Of a stretch of DNA of 64,000 nt, positions 12,611-22,763 are shown piece by piece. Under the pieces are notes generated by a model, which saw only the letters and a program-made list of their open reading frames with translations, did not search any database and was not told where the DNA came from. The number at the start of each line of letters is the position of its first letter. The stretch's first letter is position 1. This DNA is from Mycoplasma anserisalpingitidis (GTDB lineage: Bacteria > Bacillota_I > Bacilli_A > Mycoplasmatales > Metamycoplasmataceae): the NCBI RefSeq assembly GCF_007859615.1, contig NZ_CP042295.1, positions 868,001-932,000 on the forward strand, written 5' to 3'. The position numbers and the translations under genes were made by a program.

Positions 12611-13497
12611 TGTTTAATTTTAAGAAAAATATAAAAATTAACAAAAATAATGTATTTGATTACATTAATAATGAAATTAAAGACAAAGAACATGTTGTTA
12701 GTAATAAAGTTGCTAAACTACTTAAAAAAGCAACTAATTCAAAACGTAAAAAAGATTCAAATAAAAATAAGAAAAATAATAACAATAACATTATTGAAGT
12801 CCAAAAAGTTAGTAAATATTACCTATCTGGTAACACAGTAACTAAAGTCCTAAATGAAGTAGATTTAGAGATTAAAAAAGGTGAATTTATAATAATTTAT
12901 GGAAAATCTGGTTCAGGAAAAAGTACTTTACTAAACTTAATTAGTGGTTTAGATCGTCCTAGTCATGGAGATGTTATCGTTTGTGATAATAATTTACCTT
13001 ATTTAAGCGACAATCAATTAACCTTATTTAGACGAAAACATGTTTCATTTATTTTCCAAAATTATAATTTACTAGAAAATCTTACTGGTTATGATAATGT
13101 TGAAACTGGACTTTATCTTCAAAAAAATAAAGAAAAACAAAAAGACATTAATGAACTTTTCAAACAATATGAAATTTATGAAGTTAAAGATAAATATCCA
13201 GCCCAAATGTCTGGTGGTCAACAACAACGGATTTCTATTTTAAGAGCTTTGGCTAAAAATGCAGAATTAATTTTTGCTGATGAACCAACCGGAGCTCTTG
13301 ATGAAAACACTACAAGGATTGTACTTTCGAATTTATATGACATTAATAAAAATGAAGGAACAACAATTGTGATGGTTTCGCATAATCCATCAATGATGCC
13401 AATAGCAGATAGAATTATTAGAGTTGAAAATGGAAAAATCACTAGCGATAAAAGAAATGCAAATAAAATACATCCAAGTGAATTAAAACAATTATAA
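12610..13497 (+). CDS. ABC transporter ATP-binding protein (MacB/LolD type)
   Basis: 295 residues. A 60-residue Lys/Asn-rich N-terminal extension precedes a standard nucleotide-binding domain. Walker A GKSGSGKST is at 98-106, the Q-loop Gln at 150, the signature SGGQQQR from 201, Walker B LIFADEP at 220-226 and the H-loop VSHNP from 256. The ATG overlaps the stop of the giant permease, so this is its motor subunit. The basic extension is unlike LolD/MacB from other bacteria and could contact RNA, membrane lipid or the permease; that is inference. Confidence 0.93.
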   Translation: MFNFKKNIKINKNNVFDYINNEIKDKEHVVSNKVAKLLKKATNSKRKKDSNKNKKNNNNNIIEVQKVSKYYLSGNTVTKVLNEVDLEIKKGEFIIIYGKSGSGKSTLLNLISGLDRPSHGDVIVCDNNLPYLSDNQLTLFRRKHVSFIFQNYNLLENLTGYDNVETGLYLQKNKEKQKDINELFKQYEIYEVKDKYPAQMSGGQQQRISILRALAKNAELIFADEPTGALDENTTRIVLSNLYDINKNEGTTIVMVSHNPSMMPIADRIIRVENGKITSDKRNANKIHPSELKQL

Positions 13498-13502
13498 AGC
13501 GA

Positions 13503-13530
13503 AGCACAACGATAGTTGTGTTTTTGTTTA
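13503..13530 (+). terminator. intrinsic terminator after the giant ABC operon
   Basis: CACAAC (13505-13510) and GTTGTG (13515-13520) form the stem with a GATA loop, extended by A-T/G-T pairs, and TTTTTGTTT follows. Confidence 0.75.
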
Positions 13531-13601
13531 ATTAAACTTATTTGCAATAGAAAAATACATATTTTGCTTAAACTAGGGTATTAAAAAACAAAATAAATAT
13601 A

Positions 13602-13607
13602 TATAAT
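13602..13607 (+). promoter_or_regulatory. -10 element upstream of lysS
   Basis: TATAAT lies 29 bases upstream of the lysS ATG; GAAAGGAAAA serves as ribosome-binding site. Confidence 0.5.
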
Positions 13608-13636
13608 TAATATACTTATTATTTGAAAGGAAAAAT

Positions 13637-15109
13637 ATGAGTTTTAAATACACTGAACAAGAATTGATCAGAAGAAAAAAATTAGATTTTTATAAAGATA
13701 ACAATATTGAAGCTTTTAAATTAGCTTATGACTTAAAAGATATTGAATACAGTGATCAATTAGCTAAAAAATATGAAGATATATCCAAAGAAGAATTAGA
13801 ATCTCAAAATATTTCTACTGCTATCGCTGGAAGAATTATGACAATGAGAGGTCCATTCATTGTACTTCAAGATTATCACGGTAGAATTCAATCTTACTTT
13901 AACAAAAAAGAACATGTAGAATTAGCAAAATTAGTTAACACACTTGATTTAGGTGATATTGTTTATATTGAAGGAACTGTTATGAAAACTCACACTGGTG
14001 AAGTTTCAGTCAGAACAAGTGACTTAAAATTATTAACCAAATCACTTAGACCACTTCCAGAAAAATTCCATGGATTAACCGACGTTGAAGAAAGATACAG
14101 AAGAAGATATGTTGACATGATCATGAATCATGACAGTAGAACAGCACTTTTAACAAGAAGCAGAATTATCAGTGAAATCAGAAGATATTTCGATAATTTA
14201 GAATATATTGAAGTTGAAACACCTATTTTACATCACTATATTTCTGGGGCATCAGCAAGACCATTCAAAACATTCCATAACGCTTTAACACAAGATTTTG
14301 TTTTAAGAATCGCAACAGAAGTACCACTTAAGAAATTACTTGTTGGTGGTTGAGATCGTGTTTACGAAATAGGTAGAATCTTTAGAAATGAAGGAATTGA
14401 CACAACTCATAATCCTGAATTTACAAGTATCGAATTTTATGAAGCTTATTCAAACTTAGATGGAATGATGGAACGTACAGAAACATTGTTTAAGCAAATT
14501 GCAAAAAAACTTGGAAAAGAAAAAGTTATGAATGGAGATGTTGAAATTGATTTAACTAAACCGTTTAATAGAATCGATATGGTTGATGCAGTTTCAAAAG
14601 CAACAGGTCACAATTTTAGAGAAATTAGTTTTGAAGAAGCGGTTGAAGTAGCTAAAAAACACAAAGTTAAAGTTGAAAAATACTTCACAATTGGTCATAT
14701 TATTAATGAGCTTTTTGAAGTTTTAATCGAAGAAACATTAATTCAACCAACATTTGTGTATGGACACCCAATAGAAATCTCACCTTTAACAGCTAAAGGT
14801 AAAGATCCAAGATTTACTGAAAGAGCTGAATTATTCATCAACACAAAAGAATATGCAAATATGTATACTGAGCTTCATGATCCTATCGATCAACTCGGAA
14901 GATTTGAACTCCAACTTGAAGAAAAAAATAAAGGAAATGATGAAGCGAGTGATATTGATTATGATTTTATTGAAGCTTTAGAATATGGAATGCCTCCTGC
15001 TGGTGGTTGTGGAATTGGTATTGATAGATTATGTATGTTATTTACTGAAAAAACTTCAATTAGAGATGTTCTTTTATTCCCAACACTTAAAAGAAAGGTT
15101 GAAAATTAA
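13637..15109 (+). CDS. lysS: lysyl-tRNA synthetase (class II)
   Basis: 490 residues. The N-terminal OB-fold anticodon-binding domain (about residues 55-150, including [15 protein letters not shown]) precedes the class II catalytic core: motif 1 around [11 protein letters not shown], motif 2 [17 protein letters not shown], and motif 3 GCGIGIDRL near the C-terminus. One UGA (14351-14353) encodes the Trp just before motif 2. The enzyme charges tRNA(Lys). The stop TAA overlaps the ATG of the next gene by one base. Confidence 0.97.
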
Positions 15110-15996
15110 TGCCAGTTGTTAGAAGAAAGAAAAAAGGATTAGCTAATAAAGTTTTAGCTTTTGATCTAGATGGAACAATTTTAAGAAAAGATAATACTCT
15201 TCACCCAGAAACTGAAAAAATGTTAATGGAGGCTAAAAGATTTGGTTCAACAAACGTAATTGCAACTGGAAGGGGTTTATTAAAAGTTATCCCTTTAATT
15301 AATAATGGGGTATTAAAATATATCGATTATTTAGTTTGTTCGAATGGTGCTTTAACTTTTGACCTTAAAAAAAATGAAACTACAATTTTAGGTTCTATTG
15401 GTATGGATGCATTTGAAGCAATGCTTCAAAAAGCTAAAGAAGAAGAATTGATTTTTTCTGTAGATACTGACGCTTTTAATGGGACGATTATTTTTTCAAA
15501 TGATGGAAGTGAATTACCTTCATGGCTTGAAAATGAAACTATGGATCTTGCAATTTTAAACAGATTTACCGAAGAACAAGTTAGAGTTGCTCTAGAAGAG
15601 GAAAATGCATCAATTACTCAAGTTGCAATAAGAAGCCCAAGAAATAAAGCAGAGAAAAATACAAAGGAAATGCAAAGAATTCTTGGTGATAAATATCAAG
15701 TTGTTTTAACAAACTCAGTTTATACTGATGTTAATAAAAAAGGAATTTCAAAATTTCAAGGTTTACTATACCTTTGTCAACAATTAAATCTAAAAATAGA
15801 AGACGTTATTGCATTTGGTGATAGTGGCAATGACACAGAAATGTTAACTAAATGTGGAATTGGTATTGCTATGGGTAACGCTACAAAAGATGCAAAACAA
15901 GCTGCGGATTTTGTTATTGGTGATCATGAAGATGATGCAATTGGTGAAGCTATTAATTATTTAATTTGAAATGGCGTACCAGTTGAAGTGGAGTAA
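15109..15996 (+). CDS. Cof-type HAD hydrolase
   Basis: 295 residues. HAD motif I is AFDLDGTI with the nucleophile Asp. The Thr of motif II is in NVIATGRG, and the C-terminal motif FGDSGNDTEMLTKCGIGIAMGN supplies the metal-binding Asp residues. The C2-type cap lies between them. Such enzymes dephosphorylate sugar phosphates, FMN or PLP; the substrate is not predictable. It overlaps lysS by one base. It ends 27 bases after a UGA that must be read as Trp. Confidence 0.9.
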
Positions 15997-15998
15997 AA

Positions 15999-17213
15999 AT
16001 GGAAAATAAAAAAGTTTTAGTTAAAAGAATTGATGCAAATATTAATGATTGACTAGCTGAACAAAAAAACGCTACAGATTATTTACAAAGTTCAGGTAGA
16101 AAAGATTTTAATCAAAATGACATCTTAGGTATTGCAACATCAAATTTTATTTCAAACCAAATTGGTGAATGTTTTAGAGAATTTTCAACTGACTATAGTA
16201 GAATTTATTTCTCACCAATTGTCAAAAATGTTGTTTCAAAAATTGAAGAATGTACTGCAGAATTACATTTCTTTTACATTGATGAATTAGAAAGATTTGA
16301 TAATTCAAATGTACATCCTGAATACAAAATTAATGACAAACTAGAAGAAACTCCTCAAATTCAACCATTCATTGATTCATTTATGAATTCTTATGCATTT
16401 AAAATTGATAAGAAAGATAAAATTCTTGAAAAAAACGATTTAGTTTTAGTAAAAATTTTAGATAGACAATCAAACTTATCATCGAATAGTGAATACATTT
16501 ATAATACAGATGGAGATAAAGATCCTTTACTTAAAGAATTGGATGCAGCGCTTGAAGGTGCTAAAGTTGGTTCGCATGTTGAGATTACAATCGATAATAA
16601 GGAATATGGAGTTGATGTTTTGAGAGTAAGACAAACTCAAAATATGCCCATTAACGATGAAAATGCATCACTTATTGGAGTACCTGAAATAAAAAATAGA
16701 GATGATGCTAGAAAATTCATTGTTTCAACTGTTGTGGAACAATTGTTTAATAAAGAATTACACAATTATGCTCTTTCTATCTATCAAGAGTTTGAAAAAC
16801 AAATTGATATTTCAAAAGATGAACCTAAAGAGTTGATTGATTCAGAGATTCATAGAAGAATTCAAGATTTTATATCTCAATTCAAATTTAATAATACACA
16901 AATGAGTGAAAAAGAAATTGAAGAAATCAAAAATGAACATTACGATCAATTTAAAAATCAAACATTAAAAGCATTTAAAATGAATTTTATTCGTTCATGA
17001 TTACCAAGATCATTAAAAATAACTCTTAAAGATGGTGAAATTGAAAAAGAATATAGAGCTCTAATGTCTATGACAACAGAAAATGACAGACAAAACATGA
17101 ACATAAATCCTCAAAAAATTGCTGAAGTATTGATTGATAGAAAAGTAGCAAAACACTACTTACAAATAAATAATCCTGAATTGTATGAAAAATATAATTA
17201 TGGGAAAAAATAA
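15999..17213 (+). CDS. trigger factor-like chaperone (divergent)
   Basis: 404 residues, starting two bases after the upstream stop. A central segment containing NDLVLVKILDRQ and LEGAKVGSHVEITI resembles the FKBP-type peptidyl-prolyl isomerase domain of trigger factor. The C-terminal half, with PKELIDSEIHRRI and LIDRKVAKHYLQIN, resembles its chaperone arm and terminal helix. The canonical ribosome-docking loop (GFRxGxxP) is not visible in the first 130 residues. It could therefore be a ribosome-independent relative rather than true Tig. Assignment is by pattern only. Confidence 0.6.
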
Positions 17214-17218
17214 TAAAT

Positions 17219-17246
17219 TATCACGATTAATTTCGTGATTTTTTAT
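17219..17246 (+). terminator. intrinsic terminator between convergent genes
   Basis: TCACGA (17221-17226) pairs with TCGTGA (17233-17238) and is followed by six T. It closes the lysS transcript and lies 29 bases beyond the stop of the oppositely oriented P69-like gene. Confidence 0.75.
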
Positions 17247-17274
17247 AAATTAAAAGCCACATTAAGTGACTTAG

Positions 17275-18906
17275 CTATCTTCGTGTTCTTCTAAAATATA
17301 TAGAAATTAATTCAAAGAGAACAAATAAAAGAGTTATAGGAATTAGAATAGCTGATATTTTTTCAATACTATCTTTTTTATCATAAATAATATACAAGTT
17401 ACCCAAACCTCAACCAGTAAAAGCTCCATAGAATAAGCTATCTTTGCAGATATTTTCAAATTCAAGTTGAATGTAACTTATCAGATCCTTTTTTATGTAA
17501 GGCAAGATCAATTTTCTATATATATAAAATTTATTTTTTTTCATTATTTTATAGTATTCAAAGTATTTTATATCTATTGAATTTATGCTTTCGGAAATAT
17601 ATTTGGTTAAACCTCTGAAAGATGCAAAAGCAAGTGTTCAGGTCATTGCGCCAATACTATCTAAAAATATATTTAATAGGTAAAATATGAAAATTGAAGG
17701 CAACATTCTAAAAAAAGAAAGAATAGTTTTGAATATATAGGAAACAAATCAACTATTTATTTTTTCTGACATAAAAACAGAATAAATAAGACTAAAAAAT
17801 ATTGAAATTACCAAACAAACATATGACTGTTTAATGATTTTTAATGTTCAAAATCATCCGTTTAATTCTAATTTATTAAAGTCACTAAAATTAGGATTGA
17901 AAAATCTATATAAAGTCCTAAAAAAATTATTGAAGTTTATAGATTTAAATTCAAATTCTCTAATAATATTAATTGAGAGTATTAAAGTCACAATAAATAA
18001 AATAACTAAAACAATCTGTAGTTTACGATAATTAATATTGTTAATAATATTTGAATTAATATTTAATTTAAAATTATTAAATAGAAATTTATTAAACAAT
18101 AACATTATCATTTCAAGAGAAAGAATCAAAATAAACATATATAAAATAGTCACAGAAAGAAATTCATTTCTTGATTGATACAATTCAAATAAGAAACCTA
18201 TACCAGAAATTCCTACAGCCCCCAATATAGTTGTTCACCTAATGTTTGATTCAAGCGAAAGAAAATACATCAAAAGTATTTTTGGTCTGTTTCTTAAAAT
18301 TATATTTTTGTAAAATGAGTTAAGTTTACTTTTGCCCGAGTAAATCATTTGTCAATATTCGATATTGGAGGTATTTTCAAAAAGGTTTGTCAAATATGAA
18401 CTTAATCATATTCAGGTAAATCAAAATATTATAAGAGTCGCACCCAAAATTCCATTAAATGAGTTGCTAATTAAGGATATAAAAACAAAAACTGGTAATA
18501 TTCTAAAAGCTAAAATTACAACTCTAACAAAAATGGTAAGAAATTTGCTCTTATGAAATTTTCTTGTTGAATAAAACGATGTAAAAACAGCGAATACAAA
18601 ACCTAAAAAATTTCCTAAAACAACATATTGAATAGTTTTAGAAAAATAAATTCAATTTACTTCCCATAAATTAGAATTACCGAAATTTTTTTCATCAACA
18701 ACATTAAAAAGAAAAAACTTATAAAGAGTTTTTTGTAAATCGCTGAAATTATTGGGATAAGCATAAAAAAGATTCAAGTCAAGTGAGCAATAAACAAAAA
18801 ACGATATTAATAAAAAGATTATAAATCACTTAACTCAAGATTTGATTTTTCTTTTTTCACCACTCTTTCATGAAAAAAAGTTCTTAATTTTAGTCAAAAA
18901 ATTCAT
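17275..18906 (-). CDS. ABC importer permease (P69-like)
   Basis: 543 residues when UGA is Trp. The hydrophobicity pattern gives two similar halves of several membrane helices. The segment LGAVGISGIGFLFELYQ and the later EYYKIMKKNKFYIYRKLILP sit where PhnE-type permeases carry their EAA coupling loops. The ATG at 18906 lies inside the end of the ATPase gene (17-base overlap). Order and content match the P37-P29-P69 operon described in Mycoplasma hyorhinis, where P69 is the membrane channel. Probable substrate: thiamine or its phosphates, from the riboswitch upstream. No ribosome-binding site is obvious, so translation may be coupled to the ATPase gene. Confidence 0.85.
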
Positions 18907-19630
18907 TTAAATTTCCCTTACCAAAAGACTTCTTTTCGATGATATTTTTTATTTTGCCCTTTTCTAAGCAAATTAATTTATCACAATATTTTGTAGCTAA
19001 ATGCAAGTCATGAATGTTGATGACAACAATTTTATTTTTACTCATTTTTTTAAATTGTTTGATAATTAAATCTGCATTGAACGGGTCAAGATTTGAGGTT
19101 GGCTCATCCGCAAAAATTATGCTTTTATCATTATAAATTTCTATAGCAACAAGCAATCTTTGTTTTTCACCACCAGAAAGTTTTTCGGTTTTTTCAAACA
19201 ATTTATTTTTAAGTCCCAAATTTTCTAGGATTTTTATAATTTGTTCATTTTCTTTATCCTTAGGATTTCAAAACATTCTACCGAATCAACTTTTCTTGAA
19301 TTCACATAATCTGTTTAAATTATCTAAAACACTTAAATCATTAATTAAATTAGGGAATTGTGAAATATAAGAAATGTTTTTTCTGAATTTTTTTTTATCT
19401 TTTCTTGTCGAAATAATTTTATTATTAAAATATATCTTCCCTGTTTTAATGTTATTGAAGGAAATTATAGTATTTAAAATTGTAGTTTTACCTGCTCCAC
19501 TTTTACCAATTATTCCTATTAATTCACCTTGATTTAATTTGAGATTAATTTCAGACAATAACAATTTATTTTTGTCATAAACAGAAACGTTTTTTAGCTC
19601 TATATTATTGTTCGTATTTTGTGTATCCAT
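18890..19630 (-). CDS. ABC importer ATP-binding protein (P29-like)
   Basis: 246 residues. Walker A GKSGAGKTT is at 42-50, signature LSGGEKQR, Walker B IIFADEP, D-loop SNLDP, and a switch His in NIHDLHLA. This places it with PhnC-type ATPases. The chosen start (ATG at 19630, MDTQNT) overlaps the lipoprotein gene by 26 bases. Upstream in-frame ATGs would lengthen it by 10 or 20 residues deep into the lipoprotein gene and are less likely. UGA codons are read as Trp in the middle of the gene. It drives the P69-like permease. Confidence 0.9.
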
Positions 19631-20705
19631 AAAAACCAACTGTAGGGCCTCAATTGTCATTATTTGACGAATATAACTGTATAAAAGCATTAGTGATTAT
19701 TTCTTGAATTTCTTCGTTCACTTTTTCGTTATTTACCACAGCAATATTGTATTGTAATGGATCTGTTAATGCTAAAATTTCCATTTTTTCATTTTCCATA
19801 GGAGTGTACTTAGAAATGTTATCGATGGTGTTTTTTGTTCATGAATATGAACCTTCATTATCAAAACAAATATGGAATGAATTATTTTTTAGCATATCCT
19901 TTGTTTTACCGTTCAAAAAATAATTTGAATAATTTGTTATTTCATAAGCTAATGAAACAAAAGAATTATTTTCAAGGTTAAAGTGCTGTTTTAGAAGTTT
20001 CTCTGGAAGTAAATATTTACTTCCTGAATCAGCACTTCCGTGTACAATTCCAAAACTTCTAAATTTGTTTCAATTCTTATTATTTCAAGCGCTTATAATT
20101 TCATTTCTAACTTCATCAGTTCCTGAAATTCAGATTATACCACGTTGAAAATCCACTAATTTGTCATCATAAAAATGCTCATAAATCGAACCATTTCATG
20201 GGTAATTTCATTCACTGTATTTTTCTTTGTTAAACAAGTCGCTTTGAAATTTAGCGTTAGTTATTATTTTGTCATTTTTTGTTCCGTCAACATAACTAAA
20301 TTTTTCATTATCATACTTAAAAGATTTAGTAAGTGTTTGTATTAATGGTTTAATTTTATTAGCTTTTGTTTTATCTTGGTTAATATAATTTTCATAACTT
20401 GAATGTGAAACAAAGGCTAAATCGATGACCCCTTTGCTAATATTTTGCAAATTAACTAAGTAATCATCTGAAGCGTATGTTACTTTAATTTTTACTTTTT
20501 CACCAATAATTTCCTGCAATTTATTTTCTAATTCTACTCTTATTTTTTCAGGTTTATCTTCATCTTCCATTCAAGGAGAGATCAGTGAAATATTCATAAC
20601 TTCAGCATTGCTTATTTTTTTATCACACGAAGAAGATAAACTTAATAGCGACAAAATACTTGCTGCTGAAAATAAAGTTAATGTAATCTTTTTTCTTAAA
20701 AACAT
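19605..20705 (-). CDS. P37-like substrate-binding lipoprotein
   Basis: 366 residues. The signal peptide (Lys-Lys at 5-6, hydrophobic run 8-22) ends in a lipobox LSSSC with the lipid-anchored Cys27. The mature protein resembles periplasmic-binding proteins of the PhnD/P37 (Cypl) group: the hinge-side segments VIDLAFVSHSSYE and GIVHGSADSGSKYLLP are where that fold contacts its ligand. Published structural work on M. hyorhinis P37/Cypl found thiamine pyrophosphate bound. That, with the TPP riboswitch directly upstream, makes thiamine (phosphate) uptake the best inference. It is first in the P37-P29-P69 operon. Confidence 0.88.
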
Positions 20706-20706
20706 A

Positions 20707-20738
20707 TAAAAAATTCCTCTCTGACAGGGAGGAATTTA
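20707..20738 (-). terminator. riboswitch expression platform: terminator that also covers the ribosome-binding site
   Basis: On the minus-strand RNA a nine-base-pair stem (plus coordinates 20729-20737 with 20711-20719) has a nine-base loop and a run of six U, and ends three or four bases before the lipoprotein ATG. The 3' arm contains GAGGA, the only Shine-Dalgarno candidate. The hairpin could therefore stop transcription and also hide the ribosome-binding site. Confidence 0.8.
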
Positions 20739-20743
20739 AAAAA

Positions 20744-20822
20744 CGAACTCGCTACGCTAGCATTACCTAGATCAGCTCTAAGAGTGTTTCTCAATCCACA
20801 TAAGTGAATACCCCTGTCTAGA
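20744..20822 (-). promoter_or_regulatory. TPP (THI-box) riboswitch aptamer
   Basis: Read 5' to 3' on the minus strand, the conserved blocks come in order: AGGGGU, a small P3 hairpin (AUUCAC/GUGGAU), UUGAGA, ACUCU, CUGAUC, UAG-GUAAUG-CUA, GCGUAG. These match the THI element core. Two helix positions differ from the usual consensus but keep pairing (UAG/CUA for UGG/CCA, and GCU/AGC for CCU/AGG), which supports a real fold. It precedes the P37-like operon and should lower its expression when TPP is bound. Confidence 0.9.
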
Positions 20823-20825
20823 TAA

Positions 20826-20831
20826 ATTATA
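20826..20831 (-). promoter_or_regulatory. -10 element of the riboswitch transcript
   Basis: TATAAT on the minus strand four bases before the aptamer's first conserved bases, so transcription would begin at about the 5' edge of the aptamer. Confidence 0.45.
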
Positions 20832-20918
20832 AAATATAATTTGAAAACCTTTAAAATAATTTATAATCAATACATACATATATATTAAGTTATAAGCAAA
20901 TTATAAGGATGTGATTAT

Positions 20919-21635
20919 ATGAAATATAAAAAAATATTAGTTAAACTTTCTGGTGAAGGATTAGTTAATAAAGAGAAACACTTAGCAATTGATTATGAAT
21001 TAGTTGCAAATATTGCTAGACAATTAAAACAAATTGTTGATATGGGTGTGGAAGTTTCTGTTGTTATAGGAGGTGGAAACTTCTGAAGAGGTGCTTCGGC
21101 TGCAAAAAATGGTATACCTAGAAACCGTGCTGACTATATTGGAATGTTAGCAACAATTATGAATGGACTTGCTTTAAGAAGTGGTTTTGAACAACATGGA
21201 TTACCTTCTAGAGTTCAAAGCTCAATTAATATAGATGCTAAAGTAGCAGAAAATTATGTTAATGAAAAAGCATTAAAATACTTAAAAGACGGTGAAGTTG
21301 TAATTTTTGTTGGAGGTACAGGTAGACCATATTTTACAACAGATACTGCTGCAACATTGTATGCTTCAGAAGTTGGAGCAGAGGTTATTTTAATGGGTAA
21401 AAACAAAGTGGAAGGTGTTTATGATAGTGATCCTAAATTAAACCCTGACGCAAAACGTTTTGATAAAATTACTTATGACGAAATTCTTGAAAGAAAACTT
21501 CAAGTTATGGATTTAACAGCCACAAGTATGGCTAGAGACAATAATATTTCTCTTATTATCTTTAATATCGCTGAACCAGATGCGATTGTTAGAGCTCTTA
21601 AAGGAGAAATAACTCACACAGAGGTGGTAAAATAA
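20919..21635 (+). CDS. pyrH: UMP kinase
   Basis: 238 residues. The amino-acid-kinase fold is clear: KILVKLSGEGL at the start, IGGGNFWRG (Trp from UGA), and FVGGTGRPYFTTDTAA for UMP binding. It phosphorylates UMP to UDP. The start ATG follows AAGGATGTG. TAATG overlap links it to frr; pyrH-frr is a conserved pair in bacteria. Confidence 0.97.
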
Positions 21636-22186
21636 TGGACATAGAATTATATTTATTACAAATCAAAGAAGCTGCTGAAAAATCGATTCATCATCTTAAA
21701 TTTGAATTATCTAAAATTTCAACTGGTAGAGCTAATCCTCAACTAGTTAAATGGGTAAAAGTAGATTACTACGGTACACCTACTTCATTAGATGAACTAG
21801 CAAACATATCAGTTCCCGAACCACAACAATTATTAATCAAACCTTATGATCAATCATCTGTTAAAGATATTTTAAAAGCAATTAATAATGCTAATTTAGG
21901 AATTACTCCTGTTGATGAAGGAAATCAAGTTAGAATTACCTTTCCAGCATTAACAACAGAGAGAAGAAAAGAATTGACAAAAGCTCTACCAAAACACTCT
22001 GAGCAAGCAAAGGTAGGAGTAAGAAATGCTAGACAAGATGTCAATAAATTAGTTAAAGCTGATGAAAGTGTTTCTGAAGATGAACAAAAGAGAATTTTAG
22101 AAATTGTTCAAAAAGAAGTTGATAAATACATCAATGAAATTTCTGCAATTGTAAAAGACAAAGAAAACGAATTGATGAACAAATAA
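21635..22186 (+). CDS. frr: ribosome recycling factor
   Basis: 183 residues, standard length. Typical segments are STGRANPQLVKWVKVDYYGTPTSLDELA, ISVPEPQQLLIKPYD and the Arg-rich ERRKELTKALPK. With EF-G it splits post-termination ribosomes. Translationally coupled to pyrH and followed by a terminator. Confidence 0.97.
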   Translation: MDIELYLLQIKEAAEKSIHHLKFELSKISTGRANPQLVKWVKVDYYGTPTSLDELANISVPEPQQLLIKPYDQSSVKDILKAINNANLGITPVDEGNQVRITFPALTTERRKELTKALPKHSEQAKVGVRNARQDVNKLVKADESVSEDEQKRILEIVQKEVDKYINEISAIVKDKENELMNK

Positions 22187-22188
22187 TG

Positions 22189-22226
22189 TCATTTAGTGTT
22201 ATAAATAAACACTAAGTGATTTTTTA
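22189..22226 (+). terminator. intrinsic terminator after frr
   Basis: TCATTTAGTGTT (22189-22200) pairs, with one G-T, to AACACTAAGTGA (22208-22219), and TTTTTTAA follows. Confidence 0.8.
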
Positions 22227-22252
22227 ATTTAAAAATGATAATCATATGATTA

Positions 22253-22261
22253 TGCTATAAT
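22253..22261 (+). promoter_or_regulatory. extended -10 promoter of the rimP-nusA-infB operon
   Basis: TGCTATAAT, an extended -10, lies about 63 bases before the rimP start. The same nine-base motif precedes eno and folA. Confidence 0.65.
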
Positions 22262-22283
22262 TTAAAAGCATTCAGGATTTACG

Positions 22284-22310
22284 AGTTGCATTTATGCAAC
22301 TTTTGTTATT
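22284..22310 (+). promoter_or_regulatory. terminator-like hairpin in the nusA-operon leader
   Basis: GTTGCA and TGCAAC (about 22285-22300) pair around a TTTA loop. TTTTGTTATTTTT follows and then the GGAGGAG ribosome-binding site. The position between promoter and first gene suggests attenuation. Confidence 0.5.
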
Positions 22311-22323
22311 TTTGGAGGAGAAA

Positions 22324-22755
22324 TTGAATTATAAAGAAGATTTAAAAAATCATTTTGGTGATGCAATAATTGATGCAAAATTAATTAGTGAATTTGGTCA
22401 ACAAATTCTTGAAGTAACTGTTGATGCTAATGATTTAATTCAAGTTAATAAATGGACAACTTTATTAAATGAATATCTTGAATCTGTAACTTGATTTAAA
22501 GATGAATACGCATTAACTGTTATGTCTAAAGGTGAAAAATTAGAATATGAATTTGATGAATTAGTTGATAAAATAGGTGCTTTCATCAAAGTTAAATTAA
22601 ATAAAAGCGTAAACAAACATGACATTTATATTGGTGAATTATTAGAATTTAACGATGGCGGAATTTTATTAAAGTGAAATGATCATGGACAATTTAGAAA
22701 AATTAAATTAACAAAAAACGACATTAATAATATTGAAAAATACATTAAATTTTAG
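22324..22755 (+). CDS. rimP: ribosome maturation factor RimP
   Basis: 143 residues from a TTG start at 22324, chosen because a perfect GGAGGAG (22314-22320) sits at the correct distance. The ATG at 22294 lies upstream of that ribosome-binding site, within the leader hairpin, and is unlikely. The C-terminal segment FIKVKLNKSVNKHDIYIGELLEF...GILLKW...IKLTKNDINNIEKYI has the Sm-like fold pattern of the family. RimP helps 30S assembly. rimP-nusA-ylxR-infB order is widely conserved. Confidence 0.85.
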
Positions 22756-22763
22756 GAGTGGTT

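Noticed and set aside
17282-18870. Plus-strand frames at 17834-18031 and 18365-18556 as small genes
   Set aside because: The opposite strand carries a continuous permease with UGA as Trp in register with its operon; the plus frames have no ribosome-binding site.
22294-22323. ATG at 22294 as start of rimP
   Set aside because: It lies inside the leader hairpin and ahead of the perfect GGAGGAG. TTG at 22324 fits the ribosome-binding site and family length better.
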